This document shows positions 1 through 8,645 of a stretch of 64,000 nucleotides of DNA, piece by piece. A program made the translations under genes and the position numbers. The stretch is from Anabaena azotica FACHB-119. Its GTDB lineage: Bacteria; Cyanobacteriota; Cyanobacteriia; Cyanobacteriales; Nostocaceae. The stretch's first letter is position 1. Every line of letters begins with the position of its first letter. The notes under the pieces are model-generated. The model saw nothing but the letters and a program-made list of their open reading frames with translations, made no database searches and had not been told where the DNA came from. Where the stretch lies: contig NZ_JACJSG010000016.1 of the NCBI RefSeq assembly GCF_014697625.1, positions 1 through 64,000 on the forward strand. The letters run 5' to 3'.

Positions 1-1
1 T

Positions 2-790
2 AATTCCTCGGTGAACTTCACCCTGGGATTTGGTTTAGAAAACCTGACATTGACAGGTTCTGCCAACATTAATGGTACTGGCAATAGCAATAACAACGTC
101 ATCACTGGCAACATTGGTAATAACAGTCTGCTTGGTGGTGATGGCAATGATACCTTGTTTGGTGGTGATGGCAATGATGTCCTTGACGGTGGGTTAGGCG
201 CAGATAGTCTCAATGGTGGTAATGGCAATGACACCTACTTCGTAGATAACGTAGGTGATGTAGTTATAGAAGCGACTAACGATGCACTCGGTGGTGTCGA
301 TACAGTCAATTCCTCGGTGAGCTTCATCCTGGGATTTGGGCTAGAAAACCTGACATTGACAGGTTTTGCCAACATTAATGGTGCTGGCAATAGCAATAAC
401 AACATCATTACTGGCAACAGTGGCAACAACATTCTTTCTGGTGCTGATGGCAATGATACCCTCAATGGCGGTGCAGGTGCTGATATCCTGTTTGGTGGTA
501 ACGGCAATGATGTCCTCATTGGCGGTCTCGGTGATGATACCCTTATTGGCGGTGCTGGTGCAGATAAGTTCGTTTTCAACAGCTTATCTCAAGGAATTGA
601 TTTCATCCTAGACTTTAATCTTTCTGAGTTGGACAAAATTCAAATTTCTCAGTCAGGTTTTGGCACTAGCTCCTTAAATAGCTTCAGCTACAACTCCTTA
701 ACCGGGAACTTGTCTTTCCAAGGCACTGTATTTGCTAACATCACCAATACCAGTTTTGTTCCTAGCTTAGGTATTGAGTTTATCGCCTAA
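2..790 (+). CDS. RTX-type calcium-binding repeat protein, 3' part
   Basis: The reading frame is open to the left edge, so the gene starts outside the window; a GTG at 11 lies inside a repeat and is not the start. The protein carries nonapeptide repeats of the GGxGxDxLx type ([31 protein letters not shown]), which form calcium-binding beta rolls. There is a larger tandem duplication of about 306 bp: the block ending [12 protein letters not shown] recurs near 20 and near 323. The end, with GADKFVF and FNLSELDKI, is the usual RTX C-terminal module that serves type I secretion. Function is likely extracellular: surface protein, adhesin or enzyme whose catalytic part is upstream. Family call is firm; specific role unknown. 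Confidence 0.85.
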   Translation, partial: NSSVNFTLGFGLENLTLTGSANINGTGNSNNNVITGNIGNNSLLGGDGNDTLFGGDGNDVLDGGLGADSLNGGNGNDTYFVDNVGDVVIEATNDALGGVDTVNSSVSFILGFGLENLTLTGFANINGAGNSNNNIITGNSGNNILSGADGNDTLNGGAGADILFGGNGNDVLIGGLGDDTLIGGAGADKFVFNSLSQGIDFILDFNLSELDKIQISQSGFGTSSLNSFSYNSLTGNLSFQGTVFANITNTSFVPSLGIEFIA

Positions 791-865
791 AATTTAGGAG
801 CTATGGGCGCTGTTAGCGTTTGCTGAGTGATATCAATCCGGCAAAATAAGGCGAGAGTATGAATT

Positions 866-899
866 ATATAGGGGTTTACAGTGTAAGCCCCTATATTTT
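866..899. terminator. Strong palindrome between convergent genes
   Basis: The arm ATATAGGGGTTTACA (866-880) pairs with TGTAAGCCCCTATAT (882-896) apart from one G-T pair, followed by TTTG. It lies between the RTX gene and the convergent ketosynthase, so it probably ends both transcripts. Confidence 0.6.
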
Positions 900-938
900 G
901 TAGTAAAAATTTTGGGAAATGGTGTAGAGGTGTTAGAG

Positions 939-2081
939 TTAATTTCCTAAAGCGATCGCCGTATTCTGTCCACCAAAGCCAAAACTCAAACACAAAACCC
1001 GTTGGATGTGGCTGTAATTTGCTGTAGTTACTATATTCAAATCAAATTCTGATTTCTGTAACCCCACACAGGGCGGTAGTATTTTTCGCTCCTTCGCCAG
1101 AAGTGAAAAAGCTACGCCTAAAGCACCTGATGCGCCTAAAGTATGACCTGTACTACCTTTAGTAGAGCTAATTGCTACTTTTGCCGGAAATATTTTTTTG
1201 ATAACTTGGCTTTCTATCTGGTCATTTAGCTGGGTAGCTGTACCGTGAGCGTGGATGTAATCAATATCAGTCGATGTTAGCCGACTACGTTCTAAACATT
1301 GCTTGATAGAGGCGATCGCACTCCTACCTTCAGGGTCTAATTGATTACTATGATAAGCGTCATTTGTCAAGGCAAAACCTAAAATTTCTCCATAAATCTT
1401 TGCCTGACGTTGCTTGGCTAACTCTTTTGACTCCAAGACAAAGACAGCCCCACCTTCACCTAATACCAAGCCCTCACGATTGATATCAAAAGGGTAAGCG
1501 CCTGTTTTTGCTAAAGCCCCCATTTGTTGAAACCCCGACAGAGTTAAGGGTGTAATTGGTGCTTCCGTAGCGCCTGCGATCGCCCGTTGATATTGTCCTG
1601 TTTGAATGAGAATGGCTGCTTGGGCGATCGCCCAAATCCCTGTAGCACAAGCCGCCATTGGTGAGATAATTGCCCCTGTTGCGCCAATTTGCCGCGCTGT
1701 AGCGATCGCGTTCATGTGGGGTAAAGTATCTAACCAATTTTCTAATTTCTCGGCGCGGGAATCTTCATCAGCATAGAATTTCCGGGCTAGTCTTTCCCAC
1801 GAGGCTTGATAACTACGACTAGAACCTATGACTACTGCACAATCAGTTAAAGGTGGTACTAAATCAGCATCTTTGATTGCCGCATCCACAACCGTCCTAG
1901 TTAAGCTTTGTAAACTACTGGGCTTGTCCCTAATTAAGCCTAGAGGTAGAGGTGCTAACTCTGGAAATGGTTGATGCCATTTTATGCCAGACTTACCCGC
2001 AATTAAACTTTGCCAACTCTCCTCTAGACTTTTACCCAAGGCTGAAACTAGCCCAATACCAGTAATTACAACTTCGATCAT
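939..2081 (-). CDS. Beta-ketoacyl-ACP synthase (FabF/KAS II family)
   Basis: A 380-residue decarboxylating Claisen condensing enzyme of the thiolase fold. The catalytic triad is visible: Cys in AACATGIWAI (about residue 145), His in HAHGTATQLND and His in GSTGHTLGASGALG. The C-terminal glycine-rich SFGFGGQN loop is also present. It is slightly short for FabF (about 410 residues), and no acyl carrier gene is adjacent, so it may be a secondary ketosynthase for a special lipid or polyketide rather than the housekeeping enzyme. ATG start at 2081; a STRR run lies directly upstream. Enzyme family is secure, pathway is not. Confidence 0.85.
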   Translation of the reverse strand: MIEVVITGIGLVSALGKSLEESWQSLIAGKSGIKWHQPFPELAPLPLGLIRDKPSSLQSLTRTVVDAAIKDADLVPPLTDCAVVIGSSRSYQASWERLARKFYADEDSRAEKLENWLDTLPHMNAIATARQIGATGAIISPMAACATGIWAIAQAAILIQTGQYQRAIAGATEAPITPLTLSGFQQMGALAKTGAYPFDINREGLVLGEGGAVFVLESKELAKQRQAKIYGEILGFALTNDAYHSNQLDPEGRSAIASIKQCLERSRLTSTDIDYIHAHGTATQLNDQIESQVIKKIFPAKVAISSTKGSTGHTLGASGALGVAFSLLAKERKILPPCVGLQKSEFDLNIVTTANYSHIQRVLCLSFGFGGQNTAIALGN

Positions 2082-2084
2082 TTA

Positions 2085-2130
2085 GGATTAGGGACTGGGG
2101 ATTGGGGATTGGGGACTAGGAAAAAACAGA
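2085..2130. repeat. Short tandem repeat (GGGGATT/GGGACTG units)
   Basis: Near-perfect heptamer-type repeats between two minus-strand genes, of the STRR kind common in heterocystous cyanobacteria. No coding content seen. Confidence 0.7.
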
Positions 2131-2150
2131 GTAAAATCTCAACTCAGCAA

Positions 2151-2948
2151 TTAAGATTGCCCAGTTTTCAAATTTTCAGCACCTTGGGTAACTTCAGCAG
2201 AGTCGATGCGATCGCCTTGCTGAATTTGGTTCACTACATCAAAACCTTGAGTAACGTAACCAAATACAGCATAGTTACCATCAAGGAAGCCCAAATCAGC
2301 TAAGGCAAAGTAAAACTGAGAAGAAGCAGAGTCTGGTTGTTGCGATCGCGCCATTGCTACCGCCCCTTGTTTATGCTGTAGCTCTGGTGGTTTTGTTATC
2401 CGAGCAGACTCTAATGTCTTGCCATAAATTGGCTCTTTTTCTCCTTTGGGCTTAATTTCCAAAGGAATACGGCGTTCGTTGTTAGTTTTTGGGTCAACAT
2501 AACCACCAGTTCCCCAAAGGTTGCGATCACTTTTTGGATCTTTACTTTGAGGATCGCCACCTTGAACTACGAAAGGTTGAGGCTCGCGAACCACTCTATG
2601 GAAAACTGTACCGTCGTAAACACCCTTCTGTACTAAATCAACAAAATTGCCAGCTGTGATTGGGGCATTTGTACCGTCTACTTCAACAGTAATAGGCGAC
2701 CCTTTAACCGTAATTACCACAGTAGCTTTGCCTTCGAGGCGTGGTAAAGAATTTGTCATTCCCGGATTACTCTCACTAGTGGTTTGAGAAACAGATGTTG
2801 CTTCAGTACTTGCCGTGGTAGTTGTTTCAACGGCTGTAGTAGATGTTGGAGAAGAATTATTTCCCACCTCCTGTGCATTACAGCCTGCCAACATCAGGGA
2901 ACCGATGAGCAAAAACGCAACCAAGAATCTTGAAAATTTTAACCGCAT
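2151..2948 (-). CDS. Lipoprotein peptidyl-prolyl cis-trans isomerase (cyclophilin)
   Basis: The N-terminus is a lipoprotein signal with lipobox LAGC at about residues 20-23, so the mature protein should be anchored to a membrane and face the lumen or periplasm. A Ser/Thr-rich linker follows, then a cyclophilin domain with [13 protein letters not shown], the substrate-binding [16 protein letters not shown] stretch, and FGYVTQG near the end. Cyclophilins speed isomerisation of Xaa-Pro bonds in folding proteins. I chose the ATG at 2948; a TTG two codons earlier is possible. Neighbours ycf4 and psbD hint at, but do not prove, a role near photosynthetic membranes. Confidence 0.88.
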   Translation of the reverse strand: MRLKFSRFLVAFLLIGSLMLAGCNAQEVGNNSSPTSTTAVETTTTASTEATSVSQTTSESNPGMTNSLPRLEGKATVVITVKGSPITVEVDGTNAPITAGNFVDLVQKGVYDGTVFHRVVREPQPFVVQGGDPQSKDPKSDRNLWGTGGYVDPKTNNERRIPLEIKPKGEKEPIYGKTLESARITKPPELQHKQGAVAMARSQQPDSASSQFYFALADLGFLDGNYAVFGYVTQGFDVVNQIQQGDRIDSAEVTQGAENLKTGQS

Positions 2949-2984
2949 TGTCAATTACTGACTCAACCAAAGTATATTAGCTTC

Positions 2985-3118
2985 TTTTGGGGATAGGAGA
3001 TGAGGAGAGATGGGCGAGTAGAGGAAGTAGCGGGAGATGGAGAAGATTTTGTAACTCCCTCATCTCCCTCATCTCCCTGTTCCCCTCCTTGGAGGGGTTA
3101 GGGGTGGGTTACTCCCTC
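2985..3118. repeat. STRR/dispersed repeat spacer upstream of the cyclophilin gene
   Basis: Runs of GGAGAT and CTCCCTCAT units, plus a CCCCTCC-TTGG-GGAGGGG hairpin that recurs near 24400 and 59010. No gene is supported here. Confidence 0.6.
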
Positions 3119-3125
3119 ATCGCTC

Positions 3126-3722
3126 CTAAAGCCCTTCCAAAGGTACTCCTAAAAACCGAGCTAACTGTGCGCCTTGAGTTTCTAGTTCTGCCAAGGGTAA
3201 AGGTTGACCGACTCTAGTTAAAGGAATGTCCCGACGGCCTTTTATACGCAAGTAAAGGGCGCGGCGAGGGTTTAAACCTTCTTTGATATCTATGCGTACA
3301 GACTGTATATCTTGTACACGACTATCAATTTCAATCCGGCGGTTTTTCCCAGGAAATCCCCAACGGAAAATTTTGATATAACCTGTTTCACGATTGAAAT
3401 CGTTATAACCGCCCCCTACATCCCAGAGGATAACCAGCCACAAATACAAGGCTAAAAGCAAGCCTGCCGTGCCATATAATCCCATTACCAACCCTTGGGG
3501 TACAAATATGAGTTGAGTTGGATCAGTAACTATGAGTAAATTAACTTTGAGGTAACTAGATATACCTGCCAACAAAAAGCCAGTAGCCCCCAGTGTGACA
3601 ACACTGGCCCACCAGTAGTTGCTAAAACGACGAGAACCGAGAACCTTTTGATGGAGGACGCTAGAAGCTGAACTATCACCATTAGGTGAATCGCCTTTGT
3701 TAACTGTTGTTGATGCCGTCAT
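3126..3722 (-). CDS. ycf4: Photosystem I assembly protein Ycf4
   Basis: Ycf4 helps assemble photosystem I in the thylakoid membrane. The sequence has the family pattern: RFSNYWWASVVTLGATGFLL (first membrane helix), a second helix containing GLLLALYLWLVILWDVGGGYN, then a soluble C-terminal half with IDIKEGLNPRRALYLRIKG and the LPLAEL end. Starting at ATG 3722 gives 198 residues, close to the usual 184-190. The frame is open 27 codons further upstream, but that stretch begins inside an AGTCATT tandem repeat and is unlikely to be translated. It diverges from psbD, so two photosynthesis genes sit back to back across a repeat-rich spacer. Confidence 0.93.
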   Translation of the reverse strand: MTASTTVNKGDSPNGDSSASSVLHQKVLGSRRFSNYWWASVVTLGATGFLLAGISSYLKVNLLIVTDPTQLIFVPQGLVMGLYGTAGLLLALYLWLVILWDVGGGYNDFNRETGYIKIFRWGFPGKNRRIEIDSRVQDIQSVRIDIKEGLNPRRALYLRIKGRRDIPLTRVGQPLPLAELETQGAQLARFLGVPLEGL

Positions 3723-3794
3723 GGAAATATCTTGGCCCGTGAGTTCTTCCCTTTTAGAGTCTGCCACTTGAACAGGATGTCTTGCAAGCTGGTC

Positions 3795-3955
3795 ATTAGT
3801 CATTAGTCATTAGTCATTAGTCCATAGTCCATAGTCAACAGTCCCCTTTCCCTCTTCTCTAATCCCCAATCCCCAATCCCCAATCCCCAATCCCCAGCCC
3901 CCAATCCCCAATCCCCAATCTCCAGCCCCCAATCCCCAATCCCCAGCCCCAATTT
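3795..3955. repeat. STRR cluster (AGTCATT, CATAGTC, CCCCAAT heptamers)
   Basis: Three heptamer families follow one another in tandem: AGTCATT, CCATAGT, then about a dozen CCCCAAT/CCCCAGC units. The cluster separates divergent ycf4 and psbD. It encodes nothing obvious. Confidence 0.9.
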
Positions 3956-3959
3956 TAAG

Positions 3960-4315
3960 ATTTCTGAGAAAACCTGTGTCAAATTGTAAAATTTCTGATA
4001 TTGATAGTATTTAATAGGTTCATAAGAAATACTTGATTCACTTGTGTGAATTGAGCAAAACCTGAACTAATGTGATAAGTTAAGAAGCATTAAGATACCA
4101 AAAGCTAGGTAACTAGTTGATGGTACGTGTAAGGGCATAAGCCTGAGAAATGCTGACTTAGATAGTTAGTAGGCTCTCAGGAACTCAGCACTAACAAGCT
4201 GCTGAGAATGTCAAAAAAAACGTTATTTCCTCGCGGTAGTAGCTTAAAGTCGGAAAAACCAACCAAAGCACTGCTTAAAGACGTTGCAATTTTAGTAAAA
4301 GAGGATTTTAGTTAA
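3960..4315 (+). promoter_or_regulatory. psbD upstream region and leader
   Basis: About 350 bp without a gene before psbD. A GAGGA Shine-Dalgarno sits at 4301-4305, ten bases before the ATG. A possible stem is CTCAG (near 4180) with CTGAG (near 4201). The length suggests a promoter and long leader, but I cannot place the transcription start. Confidence 0.5.
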
Positions 4316-5371
4316 ATGACCATCGCAGTAGGACGCGCCCCCAGTAGAGGGTGGTTTGACGTACTAGACGACTGGTTAAAGCGCGATCGCTTCGTATTCG
4401 TAGGTTGGTCAGGAATATTACTATTCCCCTGCGCCTTCCTCGCACTAGGCGGTTGGCTAACCGGCACAACCTTCGTCACCTCCTGGTACACCCACGGACT
4501 AGCATCATCCTACCTGGAAGGAGCAAACTTCCTGACAGTAGCAGTATCCAGCCCAGCAGACAGCATGGGACATTCCCTGCTGTTGTTATGGGGGCCAGAA
4601 GCCCAAGGCGACTTCACCCGTTGGTGTCAGCTAGGCGGTTTATGGACATTCGTAGCATTACACGGAGCCTTTGGTCTCATCGGCTTCATGCTGCGTCAGT
4701 TTGAAATTGCCCGTTTAGTAGGCATCAGACCCTACAACGCCCTAGCATTTTCAGCACCCATCGCGGTATTCGTCAGCGTATTCTTGATGTACCCCTTGGG
4801 ACAATCGTCTTGGTTCTTCGCACCCAGTTTTGGTGTAGCGGCAATCTTCCGTTTCTTACTATTCCTGCAAGGGTTCCACAACTGGACACTCAACCCCTTC
4901 CACATGATGGGCGTAGCGGGTGTACTAGGTGGAGCGCTATTGTGTGCCATCCACGGTGCAACAGTAGAAAACACCCTATTTGAAGACGGCGAAGGGGCAA
5001 ACACCTTCCGCGCCTTCAACCCCACCCAATCAGAAGAAACCTACTCAATGGTGACAGCAAACCGCTTCTGGTCACAGATATTCGGGATTGCTTTCTCCAA
5101 CAAACGCTGGTTACACTTCTTCATGTTGTTCGTACCTGTAACAGGGTTGTGGATGAGTGCAGTAGGTATTGTCGGTTTGGCATTGAACCTACGGGCTTAT
5201 GACTTCGTATCCCAAGAGTTACGTGCAGCAGAAGACCCAGAATTTGAAACCTTCTATACCAAGAACATTTTGCTGAACGAGGGTATCCGCGCTTGGATGG
5301 CTCCTCAAGACCAGCCTCACGAAAAATTTGTATTCCCCGAAGAGGTACTACCCCGTGGTAACGCTCTCTAA
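4316..5371 (+). CDS. psbD: Photosystem II D2 reaction-centre protein
   Basis: D2 is one of the two core subunits that bind the primary charge-separation pigments, the quinone QA and the non-haem iron. At 351 residues it has the normal length. The start with [19 protein letters not shown], the segment with [16 protein letters not shown], and the iron/quinone region [23 protein letters not shown] are all diagnostic. The last codons overlap psbC by 17 bp, the ancient arrangement shared with chloroplasts, so the two are co-transcribed. Codon use looks C-ending and biased, as expected for a very highly expressed gene, and differs visibly from the A/T-rich accessory genes downstream. Confidence 0.98.
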   Translation: MTIAVGRAPSRGWFDVLDDWLKRDRFVFVGWSGILLFPCAFLALGGWLTGTTFVTSWYTHGLASSYLEGANFLTVAVSSPADSMGHSLLLLWGPEAQGDFTRWCQLGGLWTFVALHGAFGLIGFMLRQFEIARLVGIRPYNALAFSAPIAVFVSVFLMYPLGQSSWFFAPSFGVAAIFRFLLFLQGFHNWTLNPFHMMGVAGVLGGALLCAIHGATVENTLFEDGEGANTFRAFNPTQSEETYSMVTANRFWSQIFGIAFSNKRWLHFFMLFVPVTGLWMSAVGIVGLALNLRAYDFVSQELRAAEDPEFETFYTKNILLNEGIRAWMAPQDQPHEKFVFPEEVLPRGNAL

Positions 5372-6734
5372 TACCTTAAGCGGCGGACGCGACCAAGAAT
5401 CCTCCGGTTTTGCTTGGTGGTCTGGTAATGCTCGCTTAATCAACTTATCCGGTAAATTGCTGGGCGCTCACGTTGCTCACGCTGGCTTGATTGTATTCTG
5501 GGCTGGGGCAATGACCCTATTTGAAGTGGCTCACTTCGTTCCAGAAAAACCAATGTACGAGCAAGGTCTCATCCTTCTCCCTCACCTCGCTACCCTTGGA
5601 TGGGGTGTAGGCGCTGGTGGTGAAGTTATCGACACCTTCCCCTACTTCGTAGTTGGTGTACTGCACTTAATTTCATCTGCTGTACTTGGCTTTGGTGGTA
5701 TCTACCACGCCGTTCGCGGCCCAGAAACCTTAGAAGAGTACTCTTCTTTCTTTGGTTATGACTGGAAAGACAAGAACAAGATGACCAACATCATCGGCTT
5801 CCACCTGATCATTTTGGGATGCGGTGCGTTGCTGTTGGTATTGAAAGCAATGTTCTTTGGTGGTGTCTATGACACCTGGGCCCCTGGTGGCGGTGATGTA
5901 CGTGTAATCACTAACCCCACCCTGAACCCAGCAGTAATCTTCGGTTATTTGCTCAAAGCTCCCTTCGGTGGCGAAGGCTGGATTGTCAGCGTCAATAACA
6001 TGGAAGATGTTATCGGCGGTCACATCTGGGTTGCTTTACTTTGCATCTCTGGCGGTATTTGGCACATCCTCACCAAGCCTTTTGGTTGGGCGCGTCGTGC
6101 GTTCATCTGGTCTGGTGAAGCTTACCTTTCCTACAGCTTAGGCGCTTTGTCCTTGATGGGCTTCATCGCTTCTTGTATGGTTTGGTACAACAACACCGTT
6201 TACCCCAGCGAATTTTTCGGCCCCACTGGCCCTGAAGCGTCTCAAGCTCAAGCTTTGACCTTCTTAATTCGTGACCAACGCTTAGGTGCTAACGTTGGTT
6301 CTGCTCAAGGCCCCACAGGTCTTGGTAAATACTTGATGCGCTCTCCTTCTGGTGAAATCATCTTCGGTGGTGAAACCATGCGCTTCTGGGACTTCCAAGG
6401 TCCTTGGTTAGAGCCTCTACGTGGCCCTAACGGTCTTGACCTAGATAAAATCAAGAACGATATTCAGCCTTGGCAAGCTCGTCGTGCTGCTGAATACATG
6501 ACTCACGCTCCTCTGGGTTCTTTGAACTCTGTGGGTGGTGTGGCTACCGAAATTAACTCTTTCAACTACGTATCTCCTCGTGCGTGGTTGGCTACTTCTC
6601 ACTTCGTGTTAGGCTTCTTCTTCTTAGTTGGTCACTTGTGGCACGCTGGACGCGCTCGCGCTGCGGCTGGTGGTTTTGAGAAGGGTATCGACCGTGAGAC
6701 AGAACCAGTATTGTTCATGAATGACCTTGACTAG
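5355..6734 (+). CDS. psbC: Photosystem II CP43 chlorophyll antenna protein
   Basis: CP43 is the six-helix inner antenna of photosystem II; its large lumenal loop helps bind the Mn4CaO5 cluster. I start at GTG 5355, inside the end of psbD, with GAGG at 5342-5345 as the ribosome site; the frame is open nine codons further up but the GTG is the conserved start. This gives 459 residues beginning VTLSNTL after the initiator. Visible hallmarks are the SGRDQES-like N-terminus ([15 protein letters not shown]), GGETMRFWD in the lumenal loop and the C-terminal [19 protein letters not shown]. Confidence 0.97.
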   Translation: MVTLSNTLSGGRDQESSGFAWWSGNARLINLSGKLLGAHVAHAGLIVFWAGAMTLFEVAHFVPEKPMYEQGLILLPHLATLGWGVGAGGEVIDTFPYFVVGVLHLISSAVLGFGGIYHAVRGPETLEEYSSFFGYDWKDKNKMTNIIGFHLIILGCGALLLVLKAMFFGGVYDTWAPGGGDVRVITNPTLNPAVIFGYLLKAPFGGEGWIVSVNNMEDVIGGHIWVALLCISGGIWHILTKPFGWARRAFIWSGEAYLSYSLGALSLMGFIASCMVWYNNTVYPSEFFGPTGPEASQAQALTFLIRDQRLGANVGSAQGPTGLGKYLMRSPSGEIIFGGETMRFWDFQGPWLEPLRGPNGLDLDKIKNDIQPWQARRAAEYMTHAPLGSLNSVGGVATEINSFNYVSPRAWLATSHFVLGFFFLVGHLWHAGRARAAAGGFEKGIDRETEPVLFMNDLD

Positions 6735-6777
6735 GTTCTCAGTTTTCTTTCATCACTGACAATCAAACGCTTTTTTG

Positions 6778-6806
6778 GCTCTTGCGTAACAGCAAGAGCT
6801 TTTTTT
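6778..6806 (+). terminator. Rho-independent terminator of psbDC
   Basis: Perfect stem GCTCTTGC (6778-6785) with GCAAGAGC (6792-6799), six-base loop, then seven T. It lies 44 bp after the psbC stop. Confidence 0.9.
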
Positions 6807-6866
6807 ATCGAAACAATCGGGTCTAAAACCTTGCCGTTTAGGGCAAAATGTTTTTGGAGTGAGGTA

Positions 6867-6960
6867 TATAGCAGGGGACAGGGGACAGGTGACAGCTTCA
6901 AAAGCTAATATAAGGGTTTTATAATTTACCTATGTCCTAACCTATGTGGCTACTGCTATA
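6867..6960 (+). repeat. Dispersed repeat, family D (ends TATAGCAG / CTGCTATA)
   Basis: Begins TATAGCAGGGGACAGG and ends GGCTACTGCTATA. Related copies are at 18711-18815 (inverted), 52855-52952 (diverged) and 61078-61183. The ends are inverted repeats and the interior holds GACAGGT-type tandem units, so it looks like a non-autonomous element. Confidence 0.7.
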
Positions 6961-7109
6961 AATCCTCGTTACAAAAACGGCCTCCTGCCTCCGGCCTTCG
7001 TTAACACGCAGCCTCTTCTAGAAGCTCAGTTAAATTTTGGTTAACTTACTCAATTTTGTTTACTAGGTTCTGTGGTTCATAAGAAATACTGCCTCTAAGA
7101 ATTTTTAGC

Positions 7110-7199
7110 TCACGCAAAGGCGCATTCGCGTAGCGTCTGTATACGACACGCTCCGCGTTCGCGTAGCGTCCCGTAGGGAACGTAGAGAAGACGCAAAGA
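7110..7199. repeat. Palindromic intergenic repeat (TTCGCGTAGCG units)
   Basis: Contains CGCATTCGCGTAGCGTC twice in related form, and a CGTCCCGTAGGGAACG palindrome, between short outer motifs ACGCAAAG. This is a typical Nostoc intergenic palindrome. The rest of 6961-7306 holds no gene I can support. Confidence 0.6.
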
Positions 7200-7306
7200 A
7201 GGAAATTTATAGGTATTTTTTGACTAGCAAGGGAGTAAATGCTGTTTTGTCCAGAAAATATTCTCAGTTAGACTAGAGTTAACTTATCCAATTAGGTTTT
7301 GTAAAG

Positions 7307-7459
7307 ATGGAATCTCCTAAAACTAACGAGCAAGAAACTCTTTCTCAACTAAAAAGTGTAGCTGTAACTCAACCTGTAACTCAACCTATTGATACTACTC
7401 AGTCGATTAAGCTGCGTCGTCAAAGGAATGGACAGTATACAGGCTCTTTGATTGGGTAA
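7307..7459 (+). CDS. Small 50-residue peptide, possible RiPP precursor
   Basis: ATG at 7307 opens 50 codons to TAA at 7457-7459. The product is polar and rich in Gln and Thr, with an internal VTQPVTQP repeat, then a basic KLRRQR block and a small C-terminal tail NGQYTGSLIG. It has no membrane segment and no Nif11, cyanobactin, lasso or microviridin hallmark that I recognise. A strong hairpin with a T run follows, and two paralogous metalloprotein genes come next on the same strand. Short leader-like N-terminus, basic junction and small C-terminal core would fit a ribosomal peptide precursor; that is inference. The ribosome site is weak (AGG near 7294), so translation needs proof. Confidence 0.5.
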   Translation: MESPKTNEQETLSQLKSVAVTQPVTQPIDTTQSIKLRRQRNGQYTGSLIG

Positions 7460-7494
7460 CTAATAGATTCAATATTAATTCCGTATATTTCTGG

Positions 7495-7546
7495 CTAGAG
7501 GTTTGTTTCTTGTAAAGCATCAGTTGATAAGCCTCTAGATTTTTTT
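7495..7546 (+). terminator. Terminator/attenuator between peptide gene and M29-like genes
   Basis: CTAGAGGTTT (7495-7504) pairs with AAGCCTCTAG (7529-7538) with one G-T pair, followed by A and seven T. It would end most transcripts after the small peptide gene while letting some continue, a common way to make more precursor than enzyme. Confidence 0.7.
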
Positions 7547-7559
7547 GAGAAAATTAATT

Positions 7560-8600
7560 ATGAAACGAATTAAAATTTATCCTGCTCGTTTTAAACAATT
7601 TGGAGAAGTTAGAGATAGTATATTCTACTTAGTAACAAATTCTCATTTACTTAAAATATTTGAATTGGATATATCTACAGATTATCGGCAAGTTAAAACG
7701 ATTGTGTATGACTCAAAAGATAATTTTCTGAATATCCTAAAAACTCAAATTACTGAACCAGCCCATATTCTTGTAATTGCACCAGATTGTTTATTTGAGT
7801 CTGTTCCTCCAAATATTTTGGGAGCAAAACGTAAACTATTAATTCTTGCTTGTCATTCTGCGCCAACATCACTTGAATCTATTGAATACTTTCTGAGATA
7901 TGGTGAACAAACCGATCCCATAGAACAAGAAAAAATGGCAGAGCAGTTTTTTCACCATTGCGAATCTACTGATAGCTTAAAGTTTATCGATACAGAATAT
8001 AAAACCATAGCAGAATTCCATCATCTGAATGAACATTATGGATGGCATGAACAATTAGGAATGTTAGGCTGGGGAGAACAACAAATTTTTCCGTCAGGAG
8101 AGATTGCCTGTTTTCTTGTCCCTTTAAAAGGAATCAATCAACTGCCAGATATAAAATTTGATTTGAACGGTGAAATTACTTTAAGAGGCTATCCTGTAGT
8201 TCACTCAGGTCATCCATCATTCTTACGAGAAGACCAAGAACGAATTTATCAAAATCTTTCGGCTTTTAGAAACTATCCTATAATTGCAAAATTGAAAAAT
8301 GGCATTATTATAGATATTCGAGCAACACATCCTTCAACGCAACCAGCAGTAAAAATATTAGAATCAATGTTCATGGTTGATTCTAGATTCCGGCAAATAT
8401 TTGAAATAGGCTTTGCTATCAATAATCAGATTCAAATTTTCCCTCAAAATAATGCCATGAATGAAGTTTATGGTGGCAAAAAAGGATGTATTCATTTCGG
8501 TTTAGGAATGCTGCCTTATACCCAGTATCATATAGATTTAATCTGCCCCAATATAAAAGTACTCGGTAAAAATGATGAAATTATATTTGGAGGCAATTAA
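7560..8600 (+). CDS. M29-aminopeptidase-like metalloprotein, paralogue 1
   Basis: 346 residues from ATG 7560 (a TTG five codons earlier is less likely). The C-terminal half follows the layout of M29 (AmpS/AmpT-type) aminopeptidases, and the candidate metal ligands are all there in order: Glu in FPSGEIACF, Glu in FEIGFAINN, His in GCIHFGLGM, and His plus Asp in QYHIDLICP. The N-terminal half has no motif I know. It is about 60 residues shorter than true M29 peptidases, so substrate and reaction may differ. It lies 45 bp before a paralogue of nearly equal length and just after a small peptide gene, so processing of that peptide is a reasonable guess. Confidence 0.6.
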   Translation: MKRIKIYPARFKQFGEVRDSIFYLVTNSHLLKIFELDISTDYRQVKTIVYDSKDNFLNILKTQITEPAHILVIAPDCLFESVPPNILGAKRKLLILACHSAPTSLESIEYFLRYGEQTDPIEQEKMAEQFFHHCESTDSLKFIDTEYKTIAEFHHLNEHYGWHEQLGMLGWGEQQIFPSGEIACFLVPLKGINQLPDIKFDLNGEITLRGYPVVHSGHPSFLREDQERIYQNLSAFRNYPIIAKLKNGIIIDIRATHPSTQPAVKILESMFMVDSRFRQIFEIGFAINNQIQIFPQNNAMNEVYGGKKGCIHFGLGMLPYTQYHIDLICPNIKVLGKNDEIIFGGN

Positions 8601-8645
8601 TTATCACATTTTAATCACTTAACATTTATATTAAGGAACAGACTA

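Noticed and set aside
235..579. Antisense ORF of 114 codons in the RTX gene
   Set aside because: Mirror of the Gly/Asp repeat; Pro/Leu-rich product with no family.
3126..3803. Longer ycf4 start at 3803
   Set aside because: The extension begins in AGTCATT heptamers and exceeds the normal Ycf4 length.
5328..5354. ATG-side extension of psbC
   Set aside because: The conserved start is the GTG at 5355 with GAGG just upstream.
7307..7459. Reading the small peptide as an FxsA-type FxSxx-COOH peptide
   Set aside because: It ends in SLIG preceded by YTG, not F-x-S-x-x; only a loose resemblance.
7545..7559. TTG start for the first M29-like gene
   Set aside because: Lies in the T tract of the attenuator; ATG 7560 is better.
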